DNA from: Bacteroidales bacterium
GTDB taxonomy: Bacteria; Bacteroidota; Bacteroidia; Bacteroidales; UBA932
DNA: 14,593 nucleotides
Direction of reading: 5' to 3'
NCBI GenBank assembly: GCA_009784635.1
Contig: WRBG01000032.1
Coordinates: 1 to 14,593 of the forward strand
The position numbers and the translations under genes were made by a program. Shown here one piece after another: positions 1 through 7,032 of this stretch (position 1 is the first letter of the stretch; every line of letters begins with the position of its first letter). Below the pieces are notes generated by a model. It had not been told where the DNA came from. It made no database searches and was given only the letters and a program-made list of their open reading frames with translations.

Positions 1-79
1 CCAGTCCCGGTTGTTCTTTCTCCAAACATCCGGTTAAGCCCACAAGCAAGGTAAAAAATATGCAGATTCGTGTCATCAT
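1..79 (-). CDS. Lipoprotein, N-terminal fragment (runs off the window)
   Basis: Reading leftward from an ATG at 79-77 (a second ATG follows at 76-74) gives 26 codons, beginning MMTRICIFFTLLVGLTGCLE. This is a lipoprotein signal peptide: a basic residue, a hydrophobic stretch and a lipobox L-T-G-C with the lipidated Cys at residue 18. Acidic and basic residues follow the Cys (LEKE), which loosely resembles the export signals of surface lipoproteins in some Bacteroidota; that comparison is an inference. The gene starts 10 bases after the sigma factor stop on the same strand, so the two are probably co-transcribed. The product could sense envelope stress or modulate the sigma factor, but the rest of the protein is outside the window and no function can be assigned. 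Confidence 0.75.
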   Translation of the reverse strand, partial: MMTRICIFFTLLVGLTGCLEKEQPGL

Positions 80-89
80 ATCTCGTATT

Positions 90-641
90 TTATTCAAATT
101 CTTTTATTCTCTGTTGCAACCATGCGCGGGCCCTTAGGTACTGAGACCTTGAAGTACTCTCGCTGATGTGCAGTATTTCTGCGATTTCGTGATGCGGATA
201 CCCTTCTATGGCAAACAGGTTAAAGACCGTCCTAAAACCCGAAGGCATAGATGCAACGCACTGGAGCAGATGTTCAACGGAAATCTTGTCAAGTTCGGTA
301 AAAGACAAAGGCTGAGCCTTTAAGTACTCAACCGGTTCGCTAAACCTAAGAACATCCGATTTGCGCAGATGCGTTAACGCCGTATTTACGAAAATTTTTC
401 GCGCCCAACCCTCAAAAGAACCTGTGCCTGAATAGTATCCAAGTTTTTCGAACAGTACAATGAAGGCATCGTGCATCACGTCTTTGGCGGCTTCCCTGCT
501 TCCTATATATCTGCAACACAGCGCCAGCATTTTGCCCGAGAGGTGGTCATAGAGTTGCCGCTGGGCTCGAACGTCCTTTTTGAGGACCTTTTGCACCAAT
601 GCTTCAAAATCTATAGACGTCGTCTCTTTTCCAATGCTCAT
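90..641 (-). CDS. ECF-type RNA polymerase sigma factor (sigma-70 family)
   Basis: This 183-residue protein has the two-domain layout and size of an ECF sigma factor. Region 2 spans about residues 15-98 and includes a typical DVMHDAFI core (about 54-61) and the GSFEGWARKIFVNTALTHLR stretch that contacts the -10 element. Region 4 spans about 122-178 with a helix-turn-helix (GYPHHEIAEILHISESTSRS) that would read the -35 element. There is no long C-terminal extension and no membrane segment. The ATG at 641 gives a normal-length N-terminus. The gene is divergent from the TPR lipoprotein at 753 and is followed 10 bases on by a lipoprotein start. No recognisable anti-sigma factor is visible; it may lie beyond the left edge. 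ECF factors often activate their own operon, and the inverted repeat and A-tracts just upstream are candidate control sequences. The family is secure; the regulon is unknown. Confidence 0.93.
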   Translation of the reverse strand: MSIGKETTSIDFEALVQKVLKKDVRAQRQLYDHLSGKMLALCCRYIGSREAAKDVMHDAFIVLFEKLGYYSGTGSFEGWARKIFVNTALTHLRKSDVLRFSEPVEYLKAQPLSFTELDKISVEHLLQCVASMPSGFRTVFNLFAIEGYPHHEIAEILHISESTSRSQYLRARAWLQQRIKEFE

Positions 642-659
642 TGTAGCGTTCTCATATTA

Positions 660-688
660 GATGCAAAAAAAGGCAAAAAAGTTGCATC
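660..688. promoter_or_regulatory. Inverted repeat between divergent sigma factor and TPR genes
   Basis: Perfect 7-base arms GATGCAA (660-666) and TTGCATC (682-688) are separated by 15 bases. Arm centres are 22 bases apart, about two helical turns, which suits a dimeric DNA-binding protein. The site lies just upstream of the sigma factor start (641) and about 40-65 bases upstream of the TPR gene promoter element. It could be an operator, but no bound regulator is known and a chance occurrence in A-rich DNA is possible. Confidence 0.35.
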
Positions 689-701
689 AAGAAAAAAAAA
701 A
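665..701. other. Phased A-tracts, probably intrinsically curved DNA
   Basis: Three A-runs of 7 (665-671), 6 (675-680) and 10 (692-701) bases have centres at about 668, 677.5 and 696.5. The spacings are close to 9.5 and 19 bases, nearly in phase with the helix. Phased A-tracts are known to bend DNA, and A-rich DNA upstream of a promoter can also act as an UP element. They sit 25-60 bases upstream of the TATATTTG element that would drive the TPR/EnvC operon. Confidence 0.4.
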
Positions 702-725
702 TTTCAAATCGGGCCGGTTTAATGC

Positions 726-733
726 TATATTTG
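726..733 (+). promoter_or_regulatory. Bacteroidota-type promoter (-7 element) for the TPR/EnvC operon
   Basis: TATATTTG matches the Bacteroidota -7 consensus TAnnTTTG exactly. A possible -33 element TTTC (702-705, one mismatch to TTTG) lies 20 bases upstream. The predicted transcript would begin near 738-742, leaving a short leader before the ATG at 753. This argues against the upstream in-frame GTG at 744, which would be almost at the transcript end. Confidence 0.6.
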
Positions 734-752
734 TGCTTATTTTGTGTACGGC

Positions 753-2459
753 ATGAACAAAATCTTTGGTTTTACGGCCCTGCTCGTATTGTCTTTCGTC
801 CTGTGCGCCTGCGGTCTTTCCTCAAAGACGGGCCCAAGGGAAGGGGCTGAGGGATTTTATTATATGGAGGGATTAAGCGGATTTCATCAGGGGGATTACG
901 CCTATGCGGAGGACTGTTTCAAACGGGTACTCAAGCTCAATCCTCAAAACGATGCGGCGCTGTATTATTTAGGCAACATAAGGTACTTTCAAGGAAATAC
1001 GACCCAAGCCTTGGACTATATGAAAGCCGCCGCCCGGGCCGACACGTCCAATTACTGGTATCAAACGCAGATTGCCCAGTTGTATTTAAGTAATAGACAA
1101 ATAGCTGCCGCGATTGAGGTGTATGAAGATTTGGTGGCGCGCCACCCTCGAAAGAGCGACCTGTATTACGATTTGGCCAACCTCTACCTCAACCGTAAAG
1201 ACACCGAAAAAGCTTTGGCGCTTTTAGACCATATAGAAGAAATGAACGGCGCCTCGGAGTCCACGGGTCTTTATCGCTTTAATCTGCTGTTGATGCAGGA
1301 AAAACCGGACGAAGCCATCCAGTGGATGGAGCAAATGGCCGACACCTACGCTTCGCCCCGGACTTTTGCCATCTTGGGCGATTTCTATGCCGAATCGGGA
1401 AAGGACAGCTTGGCCCTTGCCTGTTACCACCAAGCGGTAGCTTTAGACCCCGACTGCATACCGGCAGTTTTTGGACTGGCAGAAATGTACAGGATGAGGC
1501 GGCAGTACGACCTTTTCTTTCAAAACATGTACCTTATTATGGACCACGCCGATGTGGATGCATCCCTAAAAAAGGACTTTATGGAACAACTGATGCAAAA
1601 CAGGGCTTTTGTAGGCACCTTCCTGCCTCAAGTAGACTCTCTTTTTGCCAAAATGTACCACTGCCACCCAACCGATACCTCTCTTGTTTACTTTTACGCC
1701 GGCTTTTTGGTACAGGCAGGAAAAGAAAAGACGGCGGTAGAAGTGCTTGAGCAACACGCAGCCCGCTATCCCCAAGATGCAATGGCTTGGTCTCAATACA
1801 TGTCTATCCATCACTTCCTGCAAGATTGGGACAAACTCCATGCTTTGGCGCGGGAAGCGAGGCAACGATTCCCCAAAGACCCTCATTTCGTCAGCATGGA
1901 AGGCTTGGCTGTTTGGCAATTGGGTAGTGTACCGGAAGCCATTCTTCTTTTTGAGCGGGTCTTGCCTATGGCCAAGGGCAATCCCGGACTGTTGGCCCAA
2001 ACTTATTCCATATTGGGAGATTTGTATTATTTAACAAAAACCCCCCGTAAGTCGTTTAAAGCCTATGAACAGTCCCTAAAGTTTGACCCCGACCAAGTGA
2101 GAACCTTAAACAATTACGCCTACTTTTTGGCTTTAGAGGGAAAAAAGTTGAACAAGGCCTACGAAATGAGTAAAAAGACCATTGACGCCGAACCTCAAAA
2201 CCCTACTTATTTGGATACTTTTGGCTGGATTCTCCATGTAATGGGTCGCCACCAAGAAGCTAAAGCCATTTTTCGGCAGGTAATGATGTACGGAGGCAGA
2301 GAGTTAGGCGCAGAGGTATTAGACCATTATGCCGAAGTATTGTTTGCGCTTAAAGAATACGATTTGGCTTTTGTGTACTGGGAACAGGCCAAAGCCAGAG
2401 AAAAGAATCCCGAATTGGAAAAAAAGATTACCCTGCGTAAAACGCAAATGAAACCATAG
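753..2459 (+). CDS. TPR-repeat lipoprotein (outer-membrane or periplasmic)
   Basis: The protein is 568 residues from the ATG at 753. An in-frame GTG at 744 would add only MYG in front of the signal peptide. The N-terminus MNKIFGFTALLVLSFVLCAC is a lipoprotein signal with a lipobox-like L-C-A-C and a likely lipidated Cys20. From about residue 32 to the end it is built of tetratricopeptide repeats, seen as recurring helix pairs with A/G at packing positions, for example YYLGNIRYFQGNTTQALDYM near residue 70 and a well-conserved block from about 455 (NNYAYFLALEGKKLNKAYEM, then YLDTFGWILHVMGRHQEA). TPRs scaffold protein interactions, so a role in assembling an envelope complex is likely. The EnvC-like gene begins 3 bases after the stop, so the two are almost surely co-translated. 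From memory, related Bacteroidales loci carry a DUF4292 gene between this TPR gene and the M23/EnvC gene; here it is absent. The fold is secure; the specific role is not known. Confidence 0.88.
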   Translation: MNKIFGFTALLVLSFVLCACGLSSKTGPREGAEGFYYMEGLSGFHQGDYAYAEDCFKRVLKLNPQNDAALYYLGNIRYFQGNTTQALDYMKAAARADTSNYWYQTQIAQLYLSNRQIAAAIEVYEDLVARHPRKSDLYYDLANLYLNRKDTEKALALLDHIEEMNGASESTGLYRFNLLLMQEKPDEAIQWMEQMADTYASPRTFAILGDFYAESGKDSLALACYHQAVALDPDCIPAVFGLAEMYRMRRQYDLFFQNMYLIMDHADVDASLKKDFMEQLMQNRAFVGTFLPQVDSLFAKMYHCHPTDTSLVYFYAGFLVQAGKEKTAVEVLEQHAARYPQDAMAWSQYMSIHHFLQDWDKLHALAREARQRFPKDPHFVSMEGLAVWQLGSVPEAILLFERVLPMAKGNPGLLAQTYSILGDLYYLTKTPRKSFKAYEQSLKFDPDQVRTLNNYAYFLALEGKKLNKAYEMSKKTIDAEPQNPTYLDTFGWILHVMGRHQEAKAIFRQVMMYGGRELGAEVLDHYAEVLFALKEYDLAFVYWEQAKAREKNPELEKKITLRKTQMKP

Positions 2460-2462
2460 CCC

Positions 2463-3638
2463 ATGCGTATCTGTCTTTATCTGTGTGTACTCATCCTCCC
2501 CTTAGGGGTATTTGCCCAAAATTTAGACGAACAAACCCGTCGACGTCAGGCAATCGAACGGGAAATTGCGGTTATTGACAGACAAATAGCATCTACTCAA
2601 GTGGAGCAAAGAAACAGATTGCGGGTACTTACTTTGCTCCAGCAAAAAATAAATTCAAGAAAAGATTTGCTTGCGAACATAGATGTGCAGATGAATCAAT
2701 TAGGGACTTCTGTACGCAGAAAACGGGACGAAATCGCCAAGTTACAGGACGAATACCGGGCCATAGAGGATGCTTATGTGCAGCTATTATACAAGGCTTA
2801 CGTGCATCGGGACCGGCAGGTGTGGTTAGCATATATCTTTGGTAGTCAAGATTTCACACAGGCATACAGACGCTGGCGTTATTTTAAAAGTTATTCCGAG
2901 TCCATCAACCGGCAGGCAATCCGGATAAAACAGGTTCGGTTACGGGTAGACGAAGAAATGAAAGAACTACTTAGCTTGCAGGCAGAAACAGAGACATTGC
3001 GGGGAGAGCGGCAAAAAGAATTAGCATCGCTCAATACAGAAGAACGACAGTCCCGTCAGATGGTTTCCGATATGTCTCGGCAAGAAAGTGCGCTTAGGGC
3101 GCAGTTACAGCAAAAGCAAAACGAGGTAAATCGGATTAACCGTGAAATAGAGCGCATGTTGGCCGAGGCCGAAAGGCAGCGCCAAACGGCTACCCCCCGA
3201 GAGCAGGAAATAGACCGGACTTTGGCTGCCGATTTTGAACAAAACCGAGGCAGATTGCCTTGGCCCCTCAACCAAAGAGTCATCACAGAGCCTTACGGAC
3301 AACACAATCATCCCGTTTTGAGAGGTATTAAACTCCCCTTTAACCACGGGATGGGTATTGCCGGCAACCCAAACGACGAGGTTTTTGCCGTTTTTCAAGG
3401 GGTGGTTAAGCAGGTATTTTTAAATCCGAGCTACAACCTGTGCGTTATGGTGCAGCATGGCTCGTACTACACTGTTTATTGCGGATTGGGCACCGTAAGG
3501 GTTAAGGTTGGAGACCAAGTCAGCGTGGGTACGGTCTTGGGCGTGCTTGCAGAAATAGACGGGAATTATTCTCTTCATTTTCAATTATATAAAGGTGCCA
3601 ACAGCCAAAATCCCGAACTTTGGTTGCGTAACCGATAA
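2463..3638 (+). CDS. envC: EnvC-like murein hydrolase activator: coiled coil plus degenerate LytM (M23) domain
   Basis: This 391-residue exported protein has a signal peptide at residues 1-19 (MRICLYLCVLILPLGVFAQ). A long, charged, Q/R/E-rich coiled coil follows at about 22-115 and 145-250, interrupted by a segment around 118-140. A C-terminal LytM/peptidase M23 domain spans about 265-391. In active LytM enzymes the zinc is held by His and Asp of an HxGxDI motif and by the second His of HxH. Here the matching residues are Asn294 and Gly298 in NHGMGI, and SLH (370-372) in place of HxH. The catalytic His of YxHL is Gly341 in YCGL. Only His372 remains, so the domain is very probably not a peptidase. 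E. coli EnvC is likewise catalytically dead and activates amidases during septum splitting, which is the best model here. The gene follows the TPR lipoprotein by 3 bases and converges on the GGT gene. Confidence 0.88.
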   Translation: MRICLYLCVLILPLGVFAQNLDEQTRRRQAIEREIAVIDRQIASTQVEQRNRLRVLTLLQQKINSRKDLLANIDVQMNQLGTSVRRKRDEIAKLQDEYRAIEDAYVQLLYKAYVHRDRQVWLAYIFGSQDFTQAYRRWRYFKSYSESINRQAIRIKQVRLRVDEEMKELLSLQAETETLRGERQKELASLNTEERQSRQMVSDMSRQESALRAQLQQKQNEVNRINREIERMLAEAERQRQTATPREQEIDRTLAADFEQNRGRLPWPLNQRVITEPYGQHNHPVLRGIKLPFNHGMGIAGNPNDEVFAVFQGVVKQVFLNPSYNLCVMVQHGSYYTVYCGLGTVRVKVGDQVSVGTVLGVLAEIDGNYSLHFQLYKGANSQNPELWLRNR

Positions 3639-3643
3639 TCGGT
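3631..3643. terminator. Small hairpin at the convergent EnvC/GGT junction
   Basis: The sequence ACCGA TAA TCGGT forms a 5-base stem whose 3-base loop is exactly the EnvC stop codon. The GGT stop lies 8 bases further right (3651-3653). There is no T-run on either side, so this is at best a weak bidirectional terminator. No better terminator is visible in the 12 bases between the two convergent genes. Confidence 0.25.
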
Positions 3644-3650
3644 CAACAAG

Positions 3651-5348
3651 CTAATACCCCATGGCACAGCCGTCTTTTCTGCTGTCCGATGCTCCAAAAT
3701 AGACCCTGCGGCGGGCGTCAAAAAGGATTCCTTGATAGCCTCCATAGGTTCCGCCAAAGCCATAGGTTACTTTGTGCCCCATGCTTAACAGTTTGCGCAC
3801 GGTTTCGGGAGAAAATCCGTTTTCGAGTACTACGCTGCCGCCGTCTCGCTCTTGAGCTTCGCCGGTGGGAGAGGTAGAGCCAAGGTGGTTAATACGGGGC
3901 GCGTCTCCCGCTTCTTGAGGATTCATGCCAAAGTCAATCATGTTCAAGATAATTTGCACGTGTCCGAGTGGCTGAAAATCGCCGCCCATTACGCCAAAGC
4001 TAAAATAAGGCTGCCCGTCTTTGGTGATAAATGCAGGAATAATGGTGTGGAAGGGACGCTTCCCGGGCTCATAGATGTTGGCATGGCCCTCCTGCAGGCT
4101 GAAAAACTCGCCTCGGTTGTGCAGCATAAATCCCAAGCCCGTAGGAACCATTCCGCTGCCCAAGGCGTGAAAATTGCTTTGAATAAAGGAGACCATATTT
4201 CCATCCTTATCGGCAACCGTTAAATAGATGGTATTGTTGGCGTTGGTCATGGCGCCCGGTTGTGGGGAAGTGGCTGCGCGGAGGTCGTCAATCTGCGTCT
4301 GACGCTTTGCGCCGTATTCTTTGCTAATCAAGGTTTGAACAGGGACGTGGGCAAAAGCGGGGTCGGCGTAGTATGTAGCCCTGTCTTCAAACGCCAATTT
4401 TTTTGCCTCTATAAAGTAGTGAATATGTTCCGGAGAACCAAAGCCAAACGATTTCATATCGTAGTGTTCCAGAATATTGAGCATTTGCAAGACGGCAATT
4501 CCCTGTCCGTTGGGGGGTAATTCCCACACGTCGTAGCCTCGGTAGTTGGTAAATACGGGTTCCACCCAATCCGAGGTGTGGGCAGCCATATCGTCGTAAC
4601 TTAAAAAACCTCCCTGCGACTTCATAAAGTCGGCGATGGTTTGGGCAATGCTTCCCTTGTAAAACTCGTCCCGTCCTTTATCGGCAATCAGTTGCAGCGT
4701 TTTTCCTAACATTGGGTTGCGAAAAATATCGCCTTTTTCCCATGCTTCATCGTTGGGCGCGTAGGTTTCTTTAACATTGGGATAGTGAGACAACAGTCCC
4801 ATTCCCCGCAAAAAAGTGGCTGTAATTACCTCGGTGAACGGAAAGCCGGCATGTGCGTAATCAATAGTCGGTTTTAAAATTTCCTGCATGGACAAGCGAC
4901 CAAATTTTGCATGCAGCTCAAACCATCCGTCCACACAACCGGGTACGCTTACCGATAAGGGGCCGTAGGTGGGAATCTTATCCATTCCCTGCTCTTTAAA
5001 GTGGCTAAGATGTAATGATTTTGGGGAACGTCCGCTTGCGTTTAGCCCATACAGTCGTTGGGTTTTGGCGTCCCAAACTATGGCATAGAGGTCGCCTCCT
5101 ATTCCGCAACCCGTTGGCTCCATGAGGCCAAGACAGGCGTTGACGGCAATGGCGGCATCTACGGCAGACCCGCCTTTCTTTAAAATATCCACGCCTACCT
5201 GCGTGGCCAAGGGGTGCGACGAACACACCATTCCGTTTTGTGCAATCACTTCGCTGCGTGTTGTCCACGGCAAACCGCTACGGCGGCTTTGTCCCAAAAG
5301 GTCGGTCATAGTGATAAATGTAAGAAAGAATAAAGTAAATGTTCTCAT
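3651..5348 (-). CDS. Gamma-glutamyltransferase-family enzyme, exported (YwrD-like subgroup)
   Basis: This is an N-terminal nucleophile (Ntn) hydrolase of the gamma-glutamyltranspeptidase family. The ATG at 5348 is chosen over one at 5381 because it begins directly with a signal peptide (MRTFTLFFLTFITMTDLLGQ) and gives 565 residues, close to the family length. Visible family motifs are GSAVDAAIAVNACLGLMEPT near 60, GCGIGGDLYAIVWD near 80-93, and NASGRSP with Arg107 as the likely gamma-glutamyl carboxylate ligand. The predicted autocleavage nucleophile is Thr373 (NNT-IYLTVADKDGN), giving chains of about 372 and 193 residues. PPNGQG (about 278-283) and MGGDFQPLGHVQ (about 454-465) are the variants seen in YwrD-like enzymes rather than the PPSSGG form of classical GGT. 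Glutathione or gamma-glutamyl peptide hydrolysis in the periplasm is likely, but the true substrate is uncertain. It is the last gene of the five-gene operon, 10 bases after the kinase stop. Confidence 0.9.
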   Translation of the reverse strand: MRTFTLFFLTFITMTDLLGQSRRSGLPWTTRSEVIAQNGMVCSSHPLATQVGVDILKKGGSAVDAAIAVNACLGLMEPTGCGIGGDLYAIVWDAKTQRLYGLNASGRSPKSLHLSHFKEQGMDKIPTYGPLSVSVPGCVDGWFELHAKFGRLSMQEILKPTIDYAHAGFPFTEVITATFLRGMGLLSHYPNVKETYAPNDEAWEKGDIFRNPMLGKTLQLIADKGRDEFYKGSIAQTIADFMKSQGGFLSYDDMAAHTSDWVEPVFTNYRGYDVWELPPNGQGIAVLQMLNILEHYDMKSFGFGSPEHIHYFIEAKKLAFEDRATYYADPAFAHVPVQTLISKEYGAKRQTQIDDLRAATSPQPGAMTNANNTIYLTVADKDGNMVSFIQSNFHALGSGMVPTGLGFMLHNRGEFFSLQEGHANIYEPGKRPFHTIIPAFITKDGQPYFSFGVMGGDFQPLGHVQIILNMIDFGMNPQEAGDAPRINHLGSTSPTGEAQERDGGSVVLENGFSPETVRKLLSMGHKVTYGFGGTYGGYQGILFDARRRVYFGASDSRKDGCAMGY

Positions 5349-5358
5349 AAAACAAGGG

Positions 5359-7032
5359 TTAAAACAAGCCGCTGTTGCCAATAAATTCTCTCAATACCGA
5401 CACGGGCGGAATATGGATAAAGTATTTTGGGGGCATATACTCAATATAGTGCAAAAACTTGAGGAGTCTGTATGCCTCGGGATAAGCGGGCGAAGAGGGG
5501 GGAATCCGGCGGAGCAAAGGTTCTACAAAATACCTTAACACCGACAATTCATACAAAAGGGCAGAGTTAAACATAATATCGGCTTGCTCCTGAAAAGGGA
5601 AAATATGCTTGTATTCTCCCCTGCGAATACTGGGCCAGCGCAGGATGGTGCTTTCTGCATTGGTACCCCTAAACTGAGCGTCCCGGACAATCCGGCGCAG
5701 CATCCGGTTGTCGGTGGTAAACACCCGGTTGTTTTCGTCAAGAGACTGGGAGGTCAAAGCCGAGGCATATACCTTGTACTTGTGGGCGTTGTCTATGGCC
5801 TCCGTCAGTCTGGGGTTGAGGCCGTGTATGCCTTCGAGTATCAAAAGTTCTTTGGGGCCGAGGCGTATCCGGTCGCCTTTAAACAGGCGTTTCCCTTGAA
5901 CAAAATCAAAAGTCGGCGATTCGATTTCTTCTCCCCGGAACAACGCCAGCAACTGCTCATTCAAAAAATCCAAGTCAAGGGCTTCCAAGGCTTCGTAATC
6001 GTAGTCGCCCTTGGCATCCTTAGGCGTTTTTTCCCGGTCTACAAAATAGTTATCCAACTCAATAATCACAGGCTTAAGCCCCACCACCCGCGCATGCAGT
6101 CCCAAGCGTTTAGAGGTGGTGGTCTTTCCGCTGCTCGAAGGTCCGGCAATAAGGACTAATTTCAACTGGTCGCGGCGTTTACAGAGTTCGTCGGCCATTT
6201 GGGCGTATTTGCGTTCGTGAAGGGCCTCCGAAACCATAATCATGTTGGCCGCCTCGTCGTTTTGGATGCGTTCGTTGATGGAACCTATGTTTTTTGCCCC
6301 GATAACTTGACACCAATTGGAGTGTTCCTTAAAGACTTCAAATACTTTCTCTTGACTAATTCGGGGTTGGATGCGACCAAAATCTTCGGGACCGGGGTAT
6401 TGAAGCAGAAAGCCTTGATGATAGGGAACAAGCCCAAACACCTCAAGGCATCCGGTGTCGGGCGCCAAAGGGCCAAAATAACAATCTGGATAACCGTCTA
6501 AATAATACACCGATGCATAAAAACTTTGGCGGGTTTCCAGCAGCAGGGCCTTTTGGTCTTTTCCGATGGATTTGAAAATCTTAATCGCCTCTTGAATGGG
6601 CTTACGGGTGCGGATAAAAGGAATTTTTTGGCCGACTAATTCCCTCATTCTTTTGGTTATGGCCTCGATTTCCTGATGACTGCAAGCGACTGGATGGGCG
6701 GAGTCGAGTATGCCATACAGTCCGTTGGAAACCGAATAGTCGAGAATCATCTTTTTTTGAGGGTAAAGGTCGTGTACCGCTTTTTGAAGGAGAAAACTTA
6801 GCGACCGGATATAGGTCCGCATGCCGTCTAAATGAGACAGGTCTATAAATTCGACTTCATAAGGTTTATAGATTTCAAAGGCAAGGTCTTTGAGCTTATG
6901 GTCCGCAAATGCGGATAGAAAGGGTACCTCCGGATTGAGCCGGAGCTGTTGGGCCAATTGGGCGAGGGTGGTTCCCGGCGCGCATAAAACCTCTTGCCGG
7001 TTGTTACGGCAATAAATCGGAATTGGATTCAT
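5359..7032 (-). CDS. Nucleoside (uridine) kinase-like protein with N-terminal TGS/ThrRS-like domains
   Basis: The protein is 557 residues from the ATG at 7032-7030, which overlaps the uvrA stop as ATGA; this coupling decides the start over an in-frame ATG at 7158 inside uvrA. Residues 1-65 resemble a TGS domain. Residues 70-240 resemble the second additional (editing) domain of threonyl-tRNA synthetase: RSLSFLLQKAVHDLYP, LDYSVSNGLYG, and YFGPLAPDTG leading to EHSNW. The metal/editing residues are lost: the ThrRS HxxxH positions are Arg76 and Phe80, and the CxxxH of CRGPHVP is Tyr185 and Leu189. The C-terminal kinase has a Walker A GPSSSGKTT (297-305), LDNYFVDREKTP (326-337), DYDYEALEALD (343-353) and LILEGIHGLNP (397-407), as in uridine kinase and phosphoribulokinase-like proteins. 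Nucleoside phosphorylation is inferred. The fusion is common in Bacteroidota, but I know of no settled function for the N-terminal part. Confidence 0.87.
   Translation of the reverse strand: MNPIPIYCRNNRQEVLCAPGTTLAQLAQQLRLNPEVPFLSAFADHKLKDLAFEIYKPYEVEFIDLSHLDGMRTYIRSLSFLLQKAVHDLYPQKKMILDYSVSNGLYGILDSAHPVACSHQEIEAITKRMRELVGQKIPFIRTRKPIQEAIKIFKSIGKDQKALLLETRQSFYASVYYLDGYPDCYFGPLAPDTGCLEVFGLVPYHQGFLLQYPGPEDFGRIQPRISQEKVFEVFKEHSNWCQVIGAKNIGSINERIQNDEAANMIMVSEALHERKYAQMADELCKRRDQLKLVLIAGPSSSGKTTTSKRLGLHARVVGLKPVIIELDNYFVDREKTPKDAKGDYDYEALEALDLDFLNEQLLALFRGEEIESPTFDFVQGKRLFKGDRIRLGPKELLILEGIHGLNPRLTEAIDNAHKYKVYASALTSQSLDENNRVFTTDNRMLRRIVRDAQFRGTNAESTILRWPSIRRGEYKHIFPFQEQADIMFNSALLYELSVLRYFVEPLLRRIPPSSPAYPEAYRLLKFLHYIEYMPPKYFIHIPPVSVLREFIGNSGLF

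Noticed and set aside
471..722. An 83-codon plus-strand open frame overlapping the 5' part of the sigma factor gene.
   Set aside because: It lies mostly antisense to a well-supported sigma factor, ends in Lys-rich translation of A-tracts, and has no promoter or recognisable protein feature.
744..752. GTG start giving MYG before the TPR lipoprotein.
   Set aside because: It would lie almost at the predicted transcript start; the ATG at 753 begins the signal peptide directly.
3268..3638. Active M23 endopeptidase annotation for the EnvC-like protein.
   Set aside because: Four of the five residues needed for zinc binding and catalysis are replaced, so an active peptidase call is not supported.
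5349..5381. An 11-residue longer start for the GGT gene.
   Set aside because: It overlaps the end of the kinase gene and would place MATAACFNPCF before an otherwise clean signal peptide that begins at the ATG at 5348.
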